This document shows, piece by piece, positions 1 to 8,825 of a stretch of DNA of 64,000 nt; position 1 is the stretch's first letter; each line of letters opens with the position of its first letter. This stretch comes from Nitrosopumilus adriaticus (GTDB lineage Archaea; Thermoproteota; Nitrososphaeria; Nitrososphaerales; Nitrosopumilaceae): NCBI RefSeq assembly GCF_000956175.1, contig NZ_CP011070.1, positions 930,001-994,000 of the forward strand, given 5' to 3'. The notes beneath the pieces were generated by a model that was given only the letters and a program-made list of their open reading frames with translations, did not search any database and was not told the DNA's origin. The position numbers and the translations under genes were made by a program.

Positions 1-170
1 AGGTCCCTACAGTATTGCCTAGTGAATATCTTTATTCAGTAATTCAAAAGATGAATTCTTACCCATTTGAAATGATACCTGTAGTAGATCCCGAAGATTT
101 GAAAAAAGTAGTTGGCATTATTTCAAATCATGATATAATGAATTTATTAGTAGAACCAAAAAAATCGTGA
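1..170 (+). CDS. C-terminal end of a CBS-domain protein (partial, cut by window edge)
   Basis: An open frame enters from the left edge (first full codon at base 3) and stops with TGA at 168-170. The roughly 55 visible residues (VPTVLPSEYLYSVIQKM, then MIPVVDPEDLKKVVGIISNH) have the pattern of the second half of a CBS domain: a helix, a strand ending in V-V-D, then V-G-I-I and a closing helix. CBS pairs usually bind adenosyl ligands and regulate a channel, transporter or enzyme. The parent protein lies outside the window; a chloride channel or a CBS-only protein would both fit. Confidence 0.7.
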   Translation, partial: VPTVLPSEYLYSVIQKMNSYPFEMIPVVDPEDLKKVVGIISNHDIMNLLVEPKKS

Positions 171-186
171 TTTAGAATAATTCGAA

Positions 187-1518
187 TTAACTTTTAGGTA
201 TATGTTCTGCCTTTATTCTCTTATTGAAAACCAAACACGCCGTAAGATCTCCGCTTACGTTTACCATTGTTCTCGTCATATCTAAAATTCTATCAACACC
301 TAACAATAGAACTATCCCAATTACTGGTACCCCGGCAGCTAGTAGGATGGATGATAAAATTACAATGCCAGCACCGGGAGCTGAAGGGGCGCCAATTGAT
401 GCCATAAGTGCAGTTACTGCAATTAGAATGATTGTCGTTGCACCCAACTCAATACTGAAAAGTTGTGCAAGGAAGAACACTGCAACAATTTGATATAATG
501 CAGTACCATTCATGTTGATTGTAGCACCTAGTGGAATTACAAATTGAGATACTGCGGGTTTAACTTTCATCTTTTCTTCTGCTGTCTTTAATGAAACAGG
601 CATTACAGCAGCTGAACTTGATGTCGAAAATGCAAGAAGAAGAGGATCTTTCATCATTTTCAATGTGGATATTATTGGTCTACGTGCAAATACTTTGATA
701 ATTACAATATATGCTAGCATCATTATGAAGAGTCCGATAACCACAGTTCCCATATATGCACCAAGTCCTACAAGTGCATCAAGTCCAACTTTTGATACGA
801 TATCTGCCATCAAACCAAATGCTGCAAGTGGTGCTAATCTCATTGCCCACGAAACTACTTTCATGGTAATTTCTTGAATTGATTCCAGCAAATCCGTTAT
901 TGACTCTGATTTTTTTTTAGGAAGAGAGATCATTGCAATTGCAACAAATAATGCAAAAATGATGATGCTCAGCATTTCCCCAGACATAAAGGATGTCAAA
1001 GGATTGCTGGGGATAATACCTATGATGTGTTGAGGAATGTCAAGAAAATTAAATTCTATATTTTCTACAAGTTGTTCTGTCTCATCAATTTCTAAACTTG
1101 ATAGCATTGCTTCACTATCAACAAAATTTCCTGGGACTATTGTTGTAGCTACAAATACACCAATACCTAAAGCAATAACTGTGGTAATTACAAAAAATGC
1201 CGCAACAGAAATCCCCATAGTTCGAAGTTGCTCTACACTACCTGCTGACAAAAGACCTCTAATAATGGATGCAAAAATTAGAGGAACAATTATCATCTGA
1301 ATGATTTTGAGGAATAAATGTGCAGGAATAGAAAGCCAAGTGGTGATAATTCCACTAGTGTCTTTATCTACAATTCCTGCTTCTGGACCTAGGACTAATC
1401 CTAGCAATAATCCCAAAAACAACCCAACAAGAACCTGTGCCCATAGTTTTTTCTTAACTAGGTATGAAATTTGAGGAATTTGGTGCTTGAAAGACTTTAT
1501 GACCATGATTTTTGACAT
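187..1518 (-). CDS. Dicarboxylate/amino acid:cation symporter (DAACS family)
   Basis: Secondary transporter of the sodium/proton:dicarboxylate (glutamate/C4-dicarboxylate) symporter family, in the cell membrane. Several hydrophobic helices are followed by the family's serine-rich hairpin (FSTSSSAAVMPVSLKTAEE) and the substrate/Na+ motif with ATINMNGTALYQ, then a second hairpin (SIGAPSAPGAGIVILSSIL) and a GVDRILDMTRTMVNVSGD helix, all diagnostic. I chose the ATG at 1518, giving 443 aa, because the frame upstream of it is an unlikely hydrophilic extension running into the divergent channel gene. The substrate (glutamate, aspartate, succinate or similar) cannot be told from sequence alone. Confidence 0.93.
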   Translation of the reverse strand: MSKIMVIKSFKHQIPQISYLVKKKLWAQVLVGLFLGLLLGLVLGPEAGIVDKDTSGIITTWLSIPAHLFLKIIQMIIVPLIFASIIRGLLSAGSVEQLRTMGISVAAFFVITTVIALGIGVFVATTIVPGNFVDSEAMLSSLEIDETEQLVENIEFNFLDIPQHIIGIIPSNPLTSFMSGEMLSIIIFALFVAIAMISLPKKKSESITDLLESIQEITMKVVSWAMRLAPLAAFGLMADIVSKVGLDALVGLGAYMGTVVIGLFIMMLAYIVIIKVFARRPIISTLKMMKDPLLLAFSTSSSAAVMPVSLKTAEEKMKVKPAVSQFVIPLGATINMNGTALYQIVAVFFLAQLFSIELGATTIILIAVTALMASIGAPSAPGAGIVILSSILLAAGVPVIGIVLLLGVDRILDMTRTMVNVSGDLTACLVFNKRIKAEHIPKS

Positions 1519-1598
1519 GCATTCAGTAATAATAAAAAGACGGATGTTCTCGAAGTTGAAAATCTTATTTTGCTTTTTAGTAGTGTGATGATGGATTA

Positions 1599-2039
1599 TT
1601 GGTATTGAAACTTCTAATCTCACTTTTTGTGATCTCTGCTGCCGTAGTGGGTATTAGTGGTATGGGGATTTTTTTAGTAGAATCCCCTCATGAGGATGCC
1701 CAAATTACAAATTTGCTTGATGCATTTTGGTGGGCCTCTGCTACTGTTACTACCGTGGGATATGGCGATGTGGTTCCAGTTACAGAACTTGGAAGGGTCA
1801 TGGGAATTGTTTTGATGTTTGTAGGAATTGCGATTATTGGTACTTTTATCTCTGCACTAGGTGCTTTACTTATTGGATCTAGATTAAAGAAACACGAGAC
1901 TGTTGAATCTTCAACAAAGTCATTGATAATTAAGAAAATTGGCGATATTGAGAATTTGGAAAAACATGAGGTTGAATTGTTAATCTCTATGGTAAAAGAC
2001 TTGCATGATGAAGCAAAAGATAATCGTCAAAAAAATTGA
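1599..2039 (+). CDS. Small two-helix potassium channel
   Basis: A 146-aa K+ channel-like protein: hydrophobic helix (about residues 2-25), pore region with the selectivity filter TVGYGDVVP (about 52-60), a second hydrophobic helix (about 66-95) and a charged cytoplasmic tail of about 50 residues. This is the KcsA-like 2-TM/1-pore arrangement, so four subunits would form the channel. The only start in frame after the upstream stop (1581) is TTG at 1599. It is divergent from the symporter, about 80 bp away. The tail has no recognisable RCK or cyclic-nucleotide domain. Confidence 0.85.
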   Translation: MVLKLLISLFVISAAVVGISGMGIFLVESPHEDAQITNLLDAFWWASATVTTVGYGDVVPVTELGRVMGIVLMFVGIAIIGTFISALGALLIGSRLKKHETVESSTKSLIIKKIGDIENLEKHEVELLISMVKDLHDEAKDNRQKN

Positions 2040-2132
2040 AATGGAATTTATTCTTATTATATCTCAATTTAAAATTTATTTTAATAATCGTCCGTTGACA
2101 AATCCTTTATGTAAGAAAATATTCTCTTAATC

Positions 2133-2579
2133 ATGATAACCAGAAAAATCAAAAAAATTGTTATTCCATATGATGGTTCAATATATTCAAAACATGCATT
2201 TGACATGGCACTAAATTTGGCACAAAAATATAACTCAAAATTAATTCTACTCACATGTATTGAAAAGATTAACGGGAGTTGGTATGGAAAAGAATTCTCA
2301 CATTTGTATCAAAAAGATGTAAAAAACTATCGAGAAAAAATCCTTAAAGAAACATCAAAATTAGAATTGATTTCTAAAAAGAAGAAAATCTCTACGACAA
2401 CAAAAATCTTTGTAACTGATTCAATAGTTGAGCAAATACTTTCATTTACAAAATCCACCAAAGCTGATATGATTGTAATGGGCTCTCATGGAAGATCTGG
2501 GATTGATAAATTAATACTGGGTAGCATTGCAAATGGTGTTGTTCAAAGGTCTAAAATTCCTGTCTTGGTAGTAAGATAA
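2133..2579 (+). CDS. Universal stress protein UspA family
   Basis: A 148-aa single-domain Usp protein, cytoplasmic, probably a dimer. The N-terminal strand KKIVIPYDGS and the C-terminal nucleotide-binding motif GSHGRSGIDKLILGSIANGV (the G-x2-G-x9-G-S/T signature) are intact, so ATP binding is likely. Usp proteins are commonly involved in stress or energy signalling; no specific role can be assigned. The gene stands alone with its own AT-rich promoter region. Confidence 0.93.
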   Translation: MITRKIKKIVIPYDGSIYSKHAFDMALNLAQKYNSKLILLTCIEKINGSWYGKEFSHLYQKDVKNYREKILKETSKLELISKKKKISTTTKIFVTDSIVEQILSFTKSTKADMIVMGSHGRSGIDKLILGSIANGVVQRSKIPVLVVR

Positions 2580-2678
2580 ACTAAAATACAATTTGTGGAT
2601 TGAATGATCAAATTTCTTTATTTTCAAGAATGAGATTCTGAATATCCTTTAACTTTCTAAAAAATTACTCTAATTTGA

Positions 2679-3674
2679 ATGGATTTTGTTGTTATTGAAA
2701 TTATTGTAATTGGAATTTTAATATGCTTTTATGCTCTTTTTAGTGGGCTTGAAATTGCAATTGTTGGGGTCAGACGTTCTAAAGTTATTCGTATGTATAG
2801 AAAAAACATTCCTGGCTCATCACCTCTCTACAAATTAAAAATGAACCCTGCAATGATGACCTCTGGCGTTAATTTGGGAAATACTTTGGTTAACGTTGCA
2901 TCTTCTGTTCTGGCAGCTGATGTTGCGATAAAACTACTTGGAAGTCAAGGAGTTGGGATAACTATTGGAATAATGACATTTGTAATTTTGATTTTTGGGG
3001 AAATATTGCCAAAGACATTTTGTAATGTTAATCCCGAAAAAGCATCTCTAAAATTAAGTGGAATTCTATTAGCATTCACTTATGTGATGTATCCTTTTGT
3101 CAAACTCTTAGAATACATCACGCGCTTCATCTTGAATCTTTTTGGCGGTTATTCACAAAGACCTAGACCAATAACTGAAGAAGAAATCAAGGAAGTAATA
3201 GATTTAGGCTATGCCGATAAAGCCATTGAAAAAGAAGAGCGTGATCTTGTGTATAATGCATTAGAGTTTGATGATAAACCAATTAAAGATGTTATGACTC
3301 CAAAAGAAAATGTTTTTTCATTGAATGGAACATTGACTTTATCTAAAACCATCTCAAAAATTAAAGAAAAGGGTTTTTCACGAATTCCCGTTTATGAAAA
3401 AACATCAGATAGTATTGTTGGAATATTGCATATTTGGGATATTGCCCGACTGGCTGAAATAAAATTTCCCACCACCAAAATAAGCACTTTGTCCCGAAAG
3501 CCTTTCTTTATTTATTCCAGTGAAAGAATTAGCCATCTTTTGATTGAACTCAAGAAACAAGATATGCATATGGCAATTGTTCTAAATGAGCAAGATCAAC
3601 TGGTTGGAATAATCACTGTTGAAGATTTGTTGGAAGAAATTGTAGGCGACATTGTAGGAGAGGCAAAAAAATAA
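2679..3674 (+). CDS. CNNM/DUF21-CBS transmembrane protein (hemolysin-like, CorC/YrkA type)
   Basis: A 331-aa membrane protein. Residues about 1-160 form a DUF21/CNNM transmembrane domain (hydrophobic N-terminus FYALFSGLEIAIVGV, then MTSGVNLGNTLVNVASSVLA and ILIFGEILPKTF). Two CBS motifs follow at about 195-330 (VMTPKENVFSL, and MAIVLNEQDQLVGIITVEDL with the terminal EEIVGDIVGE). The C-terminal CorC_HlyC domain of longer bacterial relatives is missing. The family is linked to Mg2+/Co2+ homeostasis; the old hemolysin name is misleading. Confidence 0.9.
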   Translation: MDFVVIEIIVIGILICFYALFSGLEIAIVGVRRSKVIRMYRKNIPGSSPLYKLKMNPAMMTSGVNLGNTLVNVASSVLAADVAIKLLGSQGVGITIGIMTFVILIFGEILPKTFCNVNPEKASLKLSGILLAFTYVMYPFVKLLEYITRFILNLFGGYSQRPRPITEEEIKEVIDLGYADKAIEKEERDLVYNALEFDDKPIKDVMTPKENVFSLNGTLTLSKTISKIKEKGFSRIPVYEKTSDSIVGILHIWDIARLAEIKFPTTKISTLSRKPFFIYSSERISHLLIELKKQDMHMAIVLNEQDQLVGIITVEDLLEEIVGDIVGEAKK

Positions 3675-3743
3675 TAAATTCATTTTTGAATTAATTGATT
3701 TTACACACAATTACTTAAATTCCTCAAATTAAGAAGTTCAATA

Positions 3744-4175
3744 ATGGCTGAAATTACTCAAAAAGAACAAAATGATGATTTTGAAGTATTTGAAAAAGTT
3801 AACCAAAGATATTTTGCAGAAATAGAACATTCAGTCCCACATTTTCAGCAAACATTATTTGATTTACAAAATGAGTGCTACAAGAATTGGAAGAACGCCA
3901 TTAGTGCAAATGTTGCATTACAGAAAGAACTTTTAGGGAATTCTGGTTTTAATTTCCCAATCCCGAAAATAACTCAGAAAATAATTGACAATGTTGGTGA
4001 AGAGATTGTAAAATATCGATTAGCGTCTATAAAGATTGCAATTTCATCAATAGAGTCTGTGACAAAAAATGTTAAAACATGGAATGACAATGCAAATGTC
4101 TTTGTTGATTTAAATCGAAAAATCATGCATAATTGCCTATCTCCATTCATCCCAAATTCCGATACTCAAAAATGA
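3744..4175 (+). CDS. Hypothetical helical protein
   Basis: A 143-aa protein with no motif I recognise. It is predicted mostly helical, hydrophilic, with no signal peptide or membrane segment, and aromatic residues spread along the helices (FAEIEHSVPHFQQTLFDLQ). The profile recalls phasin-like or other amphipathic helical adaptors, but this is only an impression. A TATA-like element (attacttaaattcctca, 3710-3726) lies just upstream and closely resembles the one before the hairpin RNA at 21405. Confidence 0.75.
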   Translation: MAEITQKEQNDDFEVFEKVNQRYFAEIEHSVPHFQQTLFDLQNECYKNWKNAISANVALQKELLGNSGFNFPIPKITQKIIDNVGEEIVKYRLASIKIAISSIESVTKNVKTWNDNANVFVDLNRKIMHNCLSPFIPNSDTQK

Positions 4176-4308
4176 AAAAATCCCCCATCGTGAAATAATA
4201 ATCTCAGTTCATCTTTTTATGGTGTCATGAGTTTTTTGTGGCATCTCTGAAATAACAAAAACACAATCAAGTCTTTTAATATGAAATCCCTGCTAAAAAA
4301 TTCCTATT

Positions 4309-4389
4309 TTACTTTTCTTCAGGCTCGTTAGCTTTATCTCTTACCTTTTTGAGAATACAAAATTTACTTAGACTTTTTAGAAATCCCAT
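4309..4389 (-). CDS. Possible 26-aa basic micro-protein
   Basis: A short ATG-started frame (MGFLKSLSKFCILKKVRDKA, then NEPEEK) that could form one amphipathic helix. It is the only coding-like content in the 265-bp gap between the gene ending at 4175 and the gene ending at 4441. There is no similarity I recognise, so it may be chance. Confidence 0.25.
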   Translation of the reverse strand: MGFLKSLSKFCILKKVRDKANEPEEK

Positions 4390-4440
4390 AATAATAAACT
4401 ATGATTAGTTCCTTATGTATGTTGAAAGTTAATACAATTA

Positions 4441-4641
4441 CTAGTTTTCATCTATTTTTTTATTGTATTCATCAACTTTGATATTGTAATTGTCTATCTC
4501 TTTATTTTCGATATCTATGTCGTCTTCAAATAATTCTGGGTTTTCGTTTTTTGCACGCTCCATTAATTTCTTAAATGCATCTGGATCATCTTTTTGAAGT
4601 TCTAAGAGTATCTTTCCAATTGATTCATCTAAATTGCTCAT
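4441..4641 (-). CDS. Hypothetical small acidic protein
   Basis: A 66-aa acidic protein (MSNLDESIGKILLELQKDDP onwards) rich in Asp, Glu, Asn and Lys, predicted helical. I chose the ATG at 4641; a TTG 15 bases further upstream (4656) would add MSNQS. It lies 60 bp downstream of another minus-strand hypothetical gene and may share its transcript. No domain is recognised. Confidence 0.6.
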   Translation of the reverse strand: MSNLDESIGKILLELQKDDPDAFKKLMERAKNENPELFEDDIDIENKEIDNYNIKVDEYNKKIDEN

Positions 4642-4702
4642 ACTTTGATTTGACAAATCTAGTATTTTTATTATTCTGAATTCGTATTAAATCCAGTTTT
4701 TG

Positions 4703-5128
4703 CTATTTTTTAGCATTCTTTGAATGATCATAAAGCATTCTTGCTTCTTTCCATTGATACCACACAAAATTCCATACCAAATCATCAATTGATTGTCTCT
4801 CTTCTTCGTTAAATTGTCTGTCTCTAAGATTAAAAATTATTTTACTTCTAATCATTCCTAGTCTTAGCCCTAGCATGACACATTCTCTGTTATTGTTTGG
4901 AAGTTCTTTTCCTCTGAAATTATTTGTTTTAGTGTCAAAAACATCAAAATGCTCATCATGCCAATTGAATTTTGATTTTTCAAAGATTTCAAGAATCAAA
5001 GAAATTGTGTCGTAATCTAATTTTTTCTTATCTAGTTTATCTTTGATGATTTCTTCTGCTTTTTCTTTTCTTTGTTTGTTTAGTTTCTTTTCTAAATCTT
5101 TGAGTTCTTTTGATAATATCTTATCCAT
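4703..5128 (-). CDS. Hypothetical charged helical protein
   Basis: A 141-aa cytoplasmic protein. Residues 1-40 form a very charged helix (KELKDLEKKLNKQRKEKAEE), followed by a more globular part with several Trp (FNWHDEHFDVF, WNFVWYQWKEARML). No family is recognised. It is divergent from the gene at 5208, with about 80 bp between them for both promoters. Confidence 0.7.
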   Translation of the reverse strand: MDKILSKELKDLEKKLNKQRKEKAEEIIKDKLDKKKLDYDTISLILEIFEKSKFNWHDEHFDVFDTKTNNFRGKELPNNNRECVMLGLRLGMIRSKIIFNLRDRQFNEEERQSIDDLVWNFVWYQWKEARMLYDHSKNAKK

Positions 5129-5207
5129 GAATGTGGCCTTGTATTGATAATATATTGTCTCTTAATAACTCTAAAAAATTATTAATGAAATTGATTCTAT
5201 TAAAGAT

Positions 5208-5633
5208 ATGCCGTTAGATAAAATTTTAGATACTGAGCTATATGCCTCGTCTCATAATTCAACAGTACTACATGTCAAAGGCAAACCTGTAGCATGCATT
5301 GTTGACAATGACCCTAATAATGAGATGCTTTTCAAATCCATTTCTGCGAATGATCTTCTAAAGGCAAGTCTAATTGGTTTTTTAAACAAACATGATGATT
5401 TTGGTCTTTTAATGGGATTCAAATTAAAGATTCAAACTGACTCTAGTTTTTTTGAATACACTGTGTATCCAAGTGATGATTTTGTTGAAACAGTAATCTT
5501 TGATGAATCGATTTTCATAATAAATGAAAAATTGGATCATCTTTTTTCATTGAAAAAAATTATGACAACTCAATTTATTAAAACAAAAACAGAATTTGAC
5601 AAGTTAAAAAAACAAATTACTCAAAATACCTAG
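5208..5633 (+). CDS. Hypothetical protein
   Basis: A 141-aa soluble protein of mixed alpha/beta character (STVLHVKGKPVACIVDNDPN at about 18-37). No motif is recognised. The N-terminal third looks like a small beta hairpin that could belong to a roadblock/longin-type fold, which is an inference only. It is followed 50 bp later by a nuclease gene on the same strand. Confidence 0.7.
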   Translation: MPLDKILDTELYASSHNSTVLHVKGKPVACIVDNDPNNEMLFKSISANDLLKASLIGFLNKHDDFGLLMGFKLKIQTDSSFFEYTVYPSDDFVETVIFDESIFIINEKLDHLFSLKKIMTTQFIKTKTEFDKLKKQITQNT

Positions 5634-5683
5634 GAATTTTTAATTTCAAAATATTCAATAATTACTAATTTCCAAACTTTCTG

Positions 5684-6349
5684 ATGGTCAATTTTTCTCA
5701 AATGCTGAAAATTAGGGAACCTGAATTATTAGATCGTGAAGATGGGCATTGGTATAAAACAAAATTTGATCAGATTTACCCTTCTATTAGCACCATTCTC
5801 TCAGCTACTTCTTCTGATACAAAACAAAATAGCCTAAAATCTTGGAGAGAAAATGAGCCTGCACATGAATACATTACTGCACAAGCCCAAGATATAGGAA
5901 CTCAATCCCATAAAATAATTGAAGATTATCTGAGTAAGAGTTTGTCATTAGACGAGTTTGATTTACTTCCTATTGCTCATTTTAATAATTTAAAACCATA
6001 CTTGGAAAATATTTCTAATGTTACATCTATTGAACAAAGAATGTATTCAGATAAACTAAAGGTTGCAGGTACCAGTGATTTGATTGCTGAGTATGACGGT
6101 GAATTATCAATTATTGATTACAAGACAAAAAGAAAGCCTCAGGTGGATGAATACATGTATGAATATTATTTGCAGACTACATGTTATGCCCAAATGTTTC
6201 AAGAAGTAACTGGAAGAAAAATCAACCAAGTGGTGATTTTAGTCAGTAGTGAAAAAAACACCCGCCAGGAATTCATAAAGACATGTGATGACTATATTGA
6301 GCCCCTTTACGAAAGAATTGAAAAATACTATCTGACTAGTCTTAATTGA
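5684..6349 (+). CDS. PD-(D/E)XK nuclease, RecB/Cas4/MGME1-like exonuclease
   Basis: A 221-aa nuclease-fold protein. The catalytic core is visible: an early helix with HKIIEDYL, then VAGTSDLIAEYDG (motif II Asp), LSIIDYKTKRKP (D-x-K motif III) and a helix with YYLQTTCYAQMFQ (the Q/Y motif of RecB-type nucleases). The length and spacing resemble mitochondrial MGME1-type single-strand exonucleases more than Cas4, and there is no iron-sulfur Cys cluster. It is not next to CRISPR or phage genes, so a housekeeping role in DNA end processing is the more likely reading. Confidence 0.8.
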   Translation: MVNFSQMLKIREPELLDREDGHWYKTKFDQIYPSISTILSATSSDTKQNSLKSWRENEPAHEYITAQAQDIGTQSHKIIEDYLSKSLSLDEFDLLPIAHFNNLKPYLENISNVTSIEQRMYSDKLKVAGTSDLIAEYDGELSIIDYKTKRKPQVDEYMYEYYLQTTCYAQMFQEVTGRKINQVVILVSSEKNTRQEFIKTCDDYIEPLYERIEKYYLTSLN

Positions 6350-6411
6350 CCATATTTGTCAAGATCGTAAAACAAAGGCTTCTATAGTGTCTAGAGTGTT
6401 AGAAACAGAAT

Positions 6412-6561
6412 ATGAAATATCTCTGTAGAACCTGCAAGAAAAAATGTGATGACATCCCTACGCATATGATGAAAGTTCACAATTTCTCAAAAACAATTGT
6501 AGAGTCTCAGCTTAAGGCAAATCCTAATTGCTATAAAAATTCCTTTGAAATTATAGAATAG
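6412..6561 (+). CDS. Small zinc-finger-like protein (49 aa)
   Basis: A 49-aa frame starting at ATG: MKYLCRTCKKKCDDIPTHMM and a tail with NPNCYKNSFEIIE. It has Cys-x2-Cys plus further Cys and His residues (H18, H23, C40), enough for one zinc site. It has the size and look of the many micro zinc proteins of this genome. It lies between the nuclease and the ATP-grasp fusion, both on the same strand. Confidence 0.55.
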   Translation: MKYLCRTCKKKCDDIPTHMMKVHNFSKTIVESQLKANPNCYKNSFEIIE

Positions 6562-6640
6562 AAAGTAATTGATTTCATTTTAACCGCAGTCAAATAGAAT
6601 TACCTTTATGTAGTATAATTTAAAAAATTATTTAGTTTCT

Positions 6641-8809
6641 ATGAAAGTTGCACTAATCTATAATGAAAATGAAATTGATCCAAATGATGTAATCAATGTT
6701 TTTGGAATGACAACAAAAGAGCATTACAGTAAAAAGGCTGTTGAAAAAGTTGCACAGGCATTAGAGAAAGGTGGGCATACGGTAAAGGTGGTAGAAGGTG
6801 ATATTCATCTTGCAGATGAATTGCGTGAATTTATGCCAAAAGTAGTTGCAGGTGACACTCCTGGTATGGTTTTCAACATGGCATATGGTATTCAAGGTCA
6901 GAATAGATACACACACGTTCCTGCAATGATGGAGATGTTGGGAATTCCTTACATTGGTTCAGGACCTGCAGGCCATGCAATTGTTCAAGATAAAGTAATG
7001 ACCAAAATTGTATTGCAGAAAAATAATATTCCAACTCCTGGATTTTGGGTTTTCAGAACACCTGATGATAAACATGATGATTTAATTTTTCCAGTTATTG
7101 TTAAACCAAAACTTGAATCAACTTCAATGGGAATGGAGGTTGTAGATAACTGGGATGATCTTCGAGCCGCAGTTAAAGTGCAAATAGAAAAGTTTCAACA
7201 GGATATTCTAGTTGAACAATTTATTTCGGGAAGGGAGTTTGCAGTTGGAGTTTTAGGAAATTTCCCAAATGTTGACATTTTGCCTATTGTTGAAATTAAT
7301 CTAGATAATCCTGATCAAATCCAAACCATTTCTGATAAAAAGAAAAAAGGTGGAGTTGATAAAACATGTCCTGCAAAATTATCCAAAGAAAAAACAGAAG
7401 AAATGCGTCAAATGTGTATAAACGCGTTTTCATCTTTGGGTTTGAATGACTACAGCAGAGTTGATTTCCGAATGGATAAAGATGAGAATCTATACATTCT
7501 TGAATTAAATTCTATGGCCAGTCTTGGACAAGGAGGTTCATTATTTTATGCTGCCAAAACTGCAGGTTACACATACGAATCTTTAATCAATAAAATTCTT
7601 GATGTTGCTGTTATCCGATATTTTGGTTCTTCTGTACCCCACCATGAAACTGAAACTGATTTAACACAACCTCTTCGTGTTGTATCAAGAACATATTTGA
7701 GAGGTCATCTTCAAAGTCTAAAAGAATCTTTGAGAGATTTTGTTAATCTAAATACACATGTGTATAATCTTGAGCATGTCAACCAACTTGGTGGATTACT
7801 TTCCAAAAGATTGAAGCATCTGGGATTTGAAGAACAAATTCATAGAGAATTAGATGTAGGTGATTTTCATTACTTTACGAACCATTCAGAATCACAAAAT
7901 GATGTACTGATAATTTCTCATCTTGACACACACTATGGCCCTGATGATTTGATTAGTTATTATGAAAATAATGATCAAATTATTGGTTCTGGAATTGCTG
8001 AAAGTAAGGGCGGGTTGGTAGTGATGTTGGGCGCTTTGCATGCACTTCGCTTTGCAAAAAAACTCCGAAAAATCAAATGTGCTGTATTGCTTACCACTGA
8101 TGATAGTTTGGGAGGACGTTACAGCAAGAGATTAGTCAATGAATATTCAAAAAAATCAAAGTACGTAATCGGATTAAAGTCTGGCAGTAAAGATGGTGGA
8201 ATTATTACAACCTGTTATGGTAGAAGTGATTATCAAATCAGATTTACTGCAACCTCGTCTCAATCTGAATCTGACATTCATGGAATAATTCCAGTTTTGG
8301 CAAAAAAATTGCATGCACTTGAAAAACTTTCAAAGAATGAAGAAGACTACAAATTAAGAACCACTTCTGTAATTGCTAAAGGCTCTCATGGGCATACTCC
8401 GAATTATGCAACATTATCTTTAACTTGCAGTTATCAAACTGCAAAACTTGGAGAGATACTTGACACAAAAATTCAGACTATCATGAAAAAAAGAGAAGAA
8501 GGATCTAAAAAATTAGATGTTGCAATAAATAAAATACAAACAAGACCGCCAGTTTTAGAAGAGCCATCTGATACCAAATTCTATGAAATGGTTGAAGATC
8601 TTGCTAAAAAGCATGATGTGAAAATCAAAAAACATTGTCAAATTGTATCCTCTGATATTAGTAACGTTCCAAGTGAACTTCCAGCTTTGGATGGATTTGG
8701 ACCTCTAGGACACAATTATCGCTCACCAAAAGAATACATCCTTCATGACAGCATTTTAGAGAGAGCAGCTTTATTGGCTTCGGTTTTATACAAATGCTCT
8801 GAGAAATAA
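6641..8809 (+). CDS. ATP-grasp ligase fused to an M20-like peptidase domain
   Basis: A 722-aa fusion. Residues 1 to about 330 are a D-Ala-D-Ala-ligase-like ATP-grasp enzyme: MEMLGIPYIGSGP, the ATP-binding FPVIVKPKLESTSMGM, the EQFISGREFAVGVLG motif and the metal-binding end RVDFRMDKDENLYILELNSM. Residues about 370-722 match M20/M28-type zinc peptidases (DVLIISHLDTHYGP, GSGIAESKGG, TTDDSLGG). H427 and D429 are present, but the bridging Asp is Glu454, the general-base/metal Glu pair reads Asp488-Ser489, and the last ligand His appears as Arg694. The second half may therefore be a binding or regulatory domain. NDH-2 follows 16 bp later. A peptide or amino-acid ligase role is inferred. Confidence 0.85.
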   Translation: MKVALIYNENEIDPNDVINVFGMTTKEHYSKKAVEKVAQALEKGGHTVKVVEGDIHLADELREFMPKVVAGDTPGMVFNMAYGIQGQNRYTHVPAMMEMLGIPYIGSGPAGHAIVQDKVMTKIVLQKNNIPTPGFWVFRTPDDKHDDLIFPVIVKPKLESTSMGMEVVDNWDDLRAAVKVQIEKFQQDILVEQFISGREFAVGVLGNFPNVDILPIVEINLDNPDQIQTISDKKKKGGVDKTCPAKLSKEKTEEMRQMCINAFSSLGLNDYSRVDFRMDKDENLYILELNSMASLGQGGSLFYAAKTAGYTYESLINKILDVAVIRYFGSSVPHHETETDLTQPLRVVSRTYLRGHLQSLKESLRDFVNLNTHVYNLEHVNQLGGLLSKRLKHLGFEEQIHRELDVGDFHYFTNHSESQNDVLIISHLDTHYGPDDLISYYENNDQIIGSGIAESKGGLVVMLGALHALRFAKKLRKIKCAVLLTTDDSLGGRYSKRLVNEYSKKSKYVIGLKSGSKDGGIITTCYGRSDYQIRFTATSSQSESDIHGIIPVLAKKLHALEKLSKNEEDYKLRTTSVIAKGSHGHTPNYATLSLTCSYQTAKLGEILDTKIQTIMKKREEGSKKLDVAINKIQTRPPVLEEPSDTKFYEMVEDLAKKHDVKIKKHCQIVSSDISNVPSELPALDGFGPLGHNYRSPKEYILHDSILERAALLASVLYKCSEK

Positions 8810-8825
8810 TCTCTCATCAGTACTG

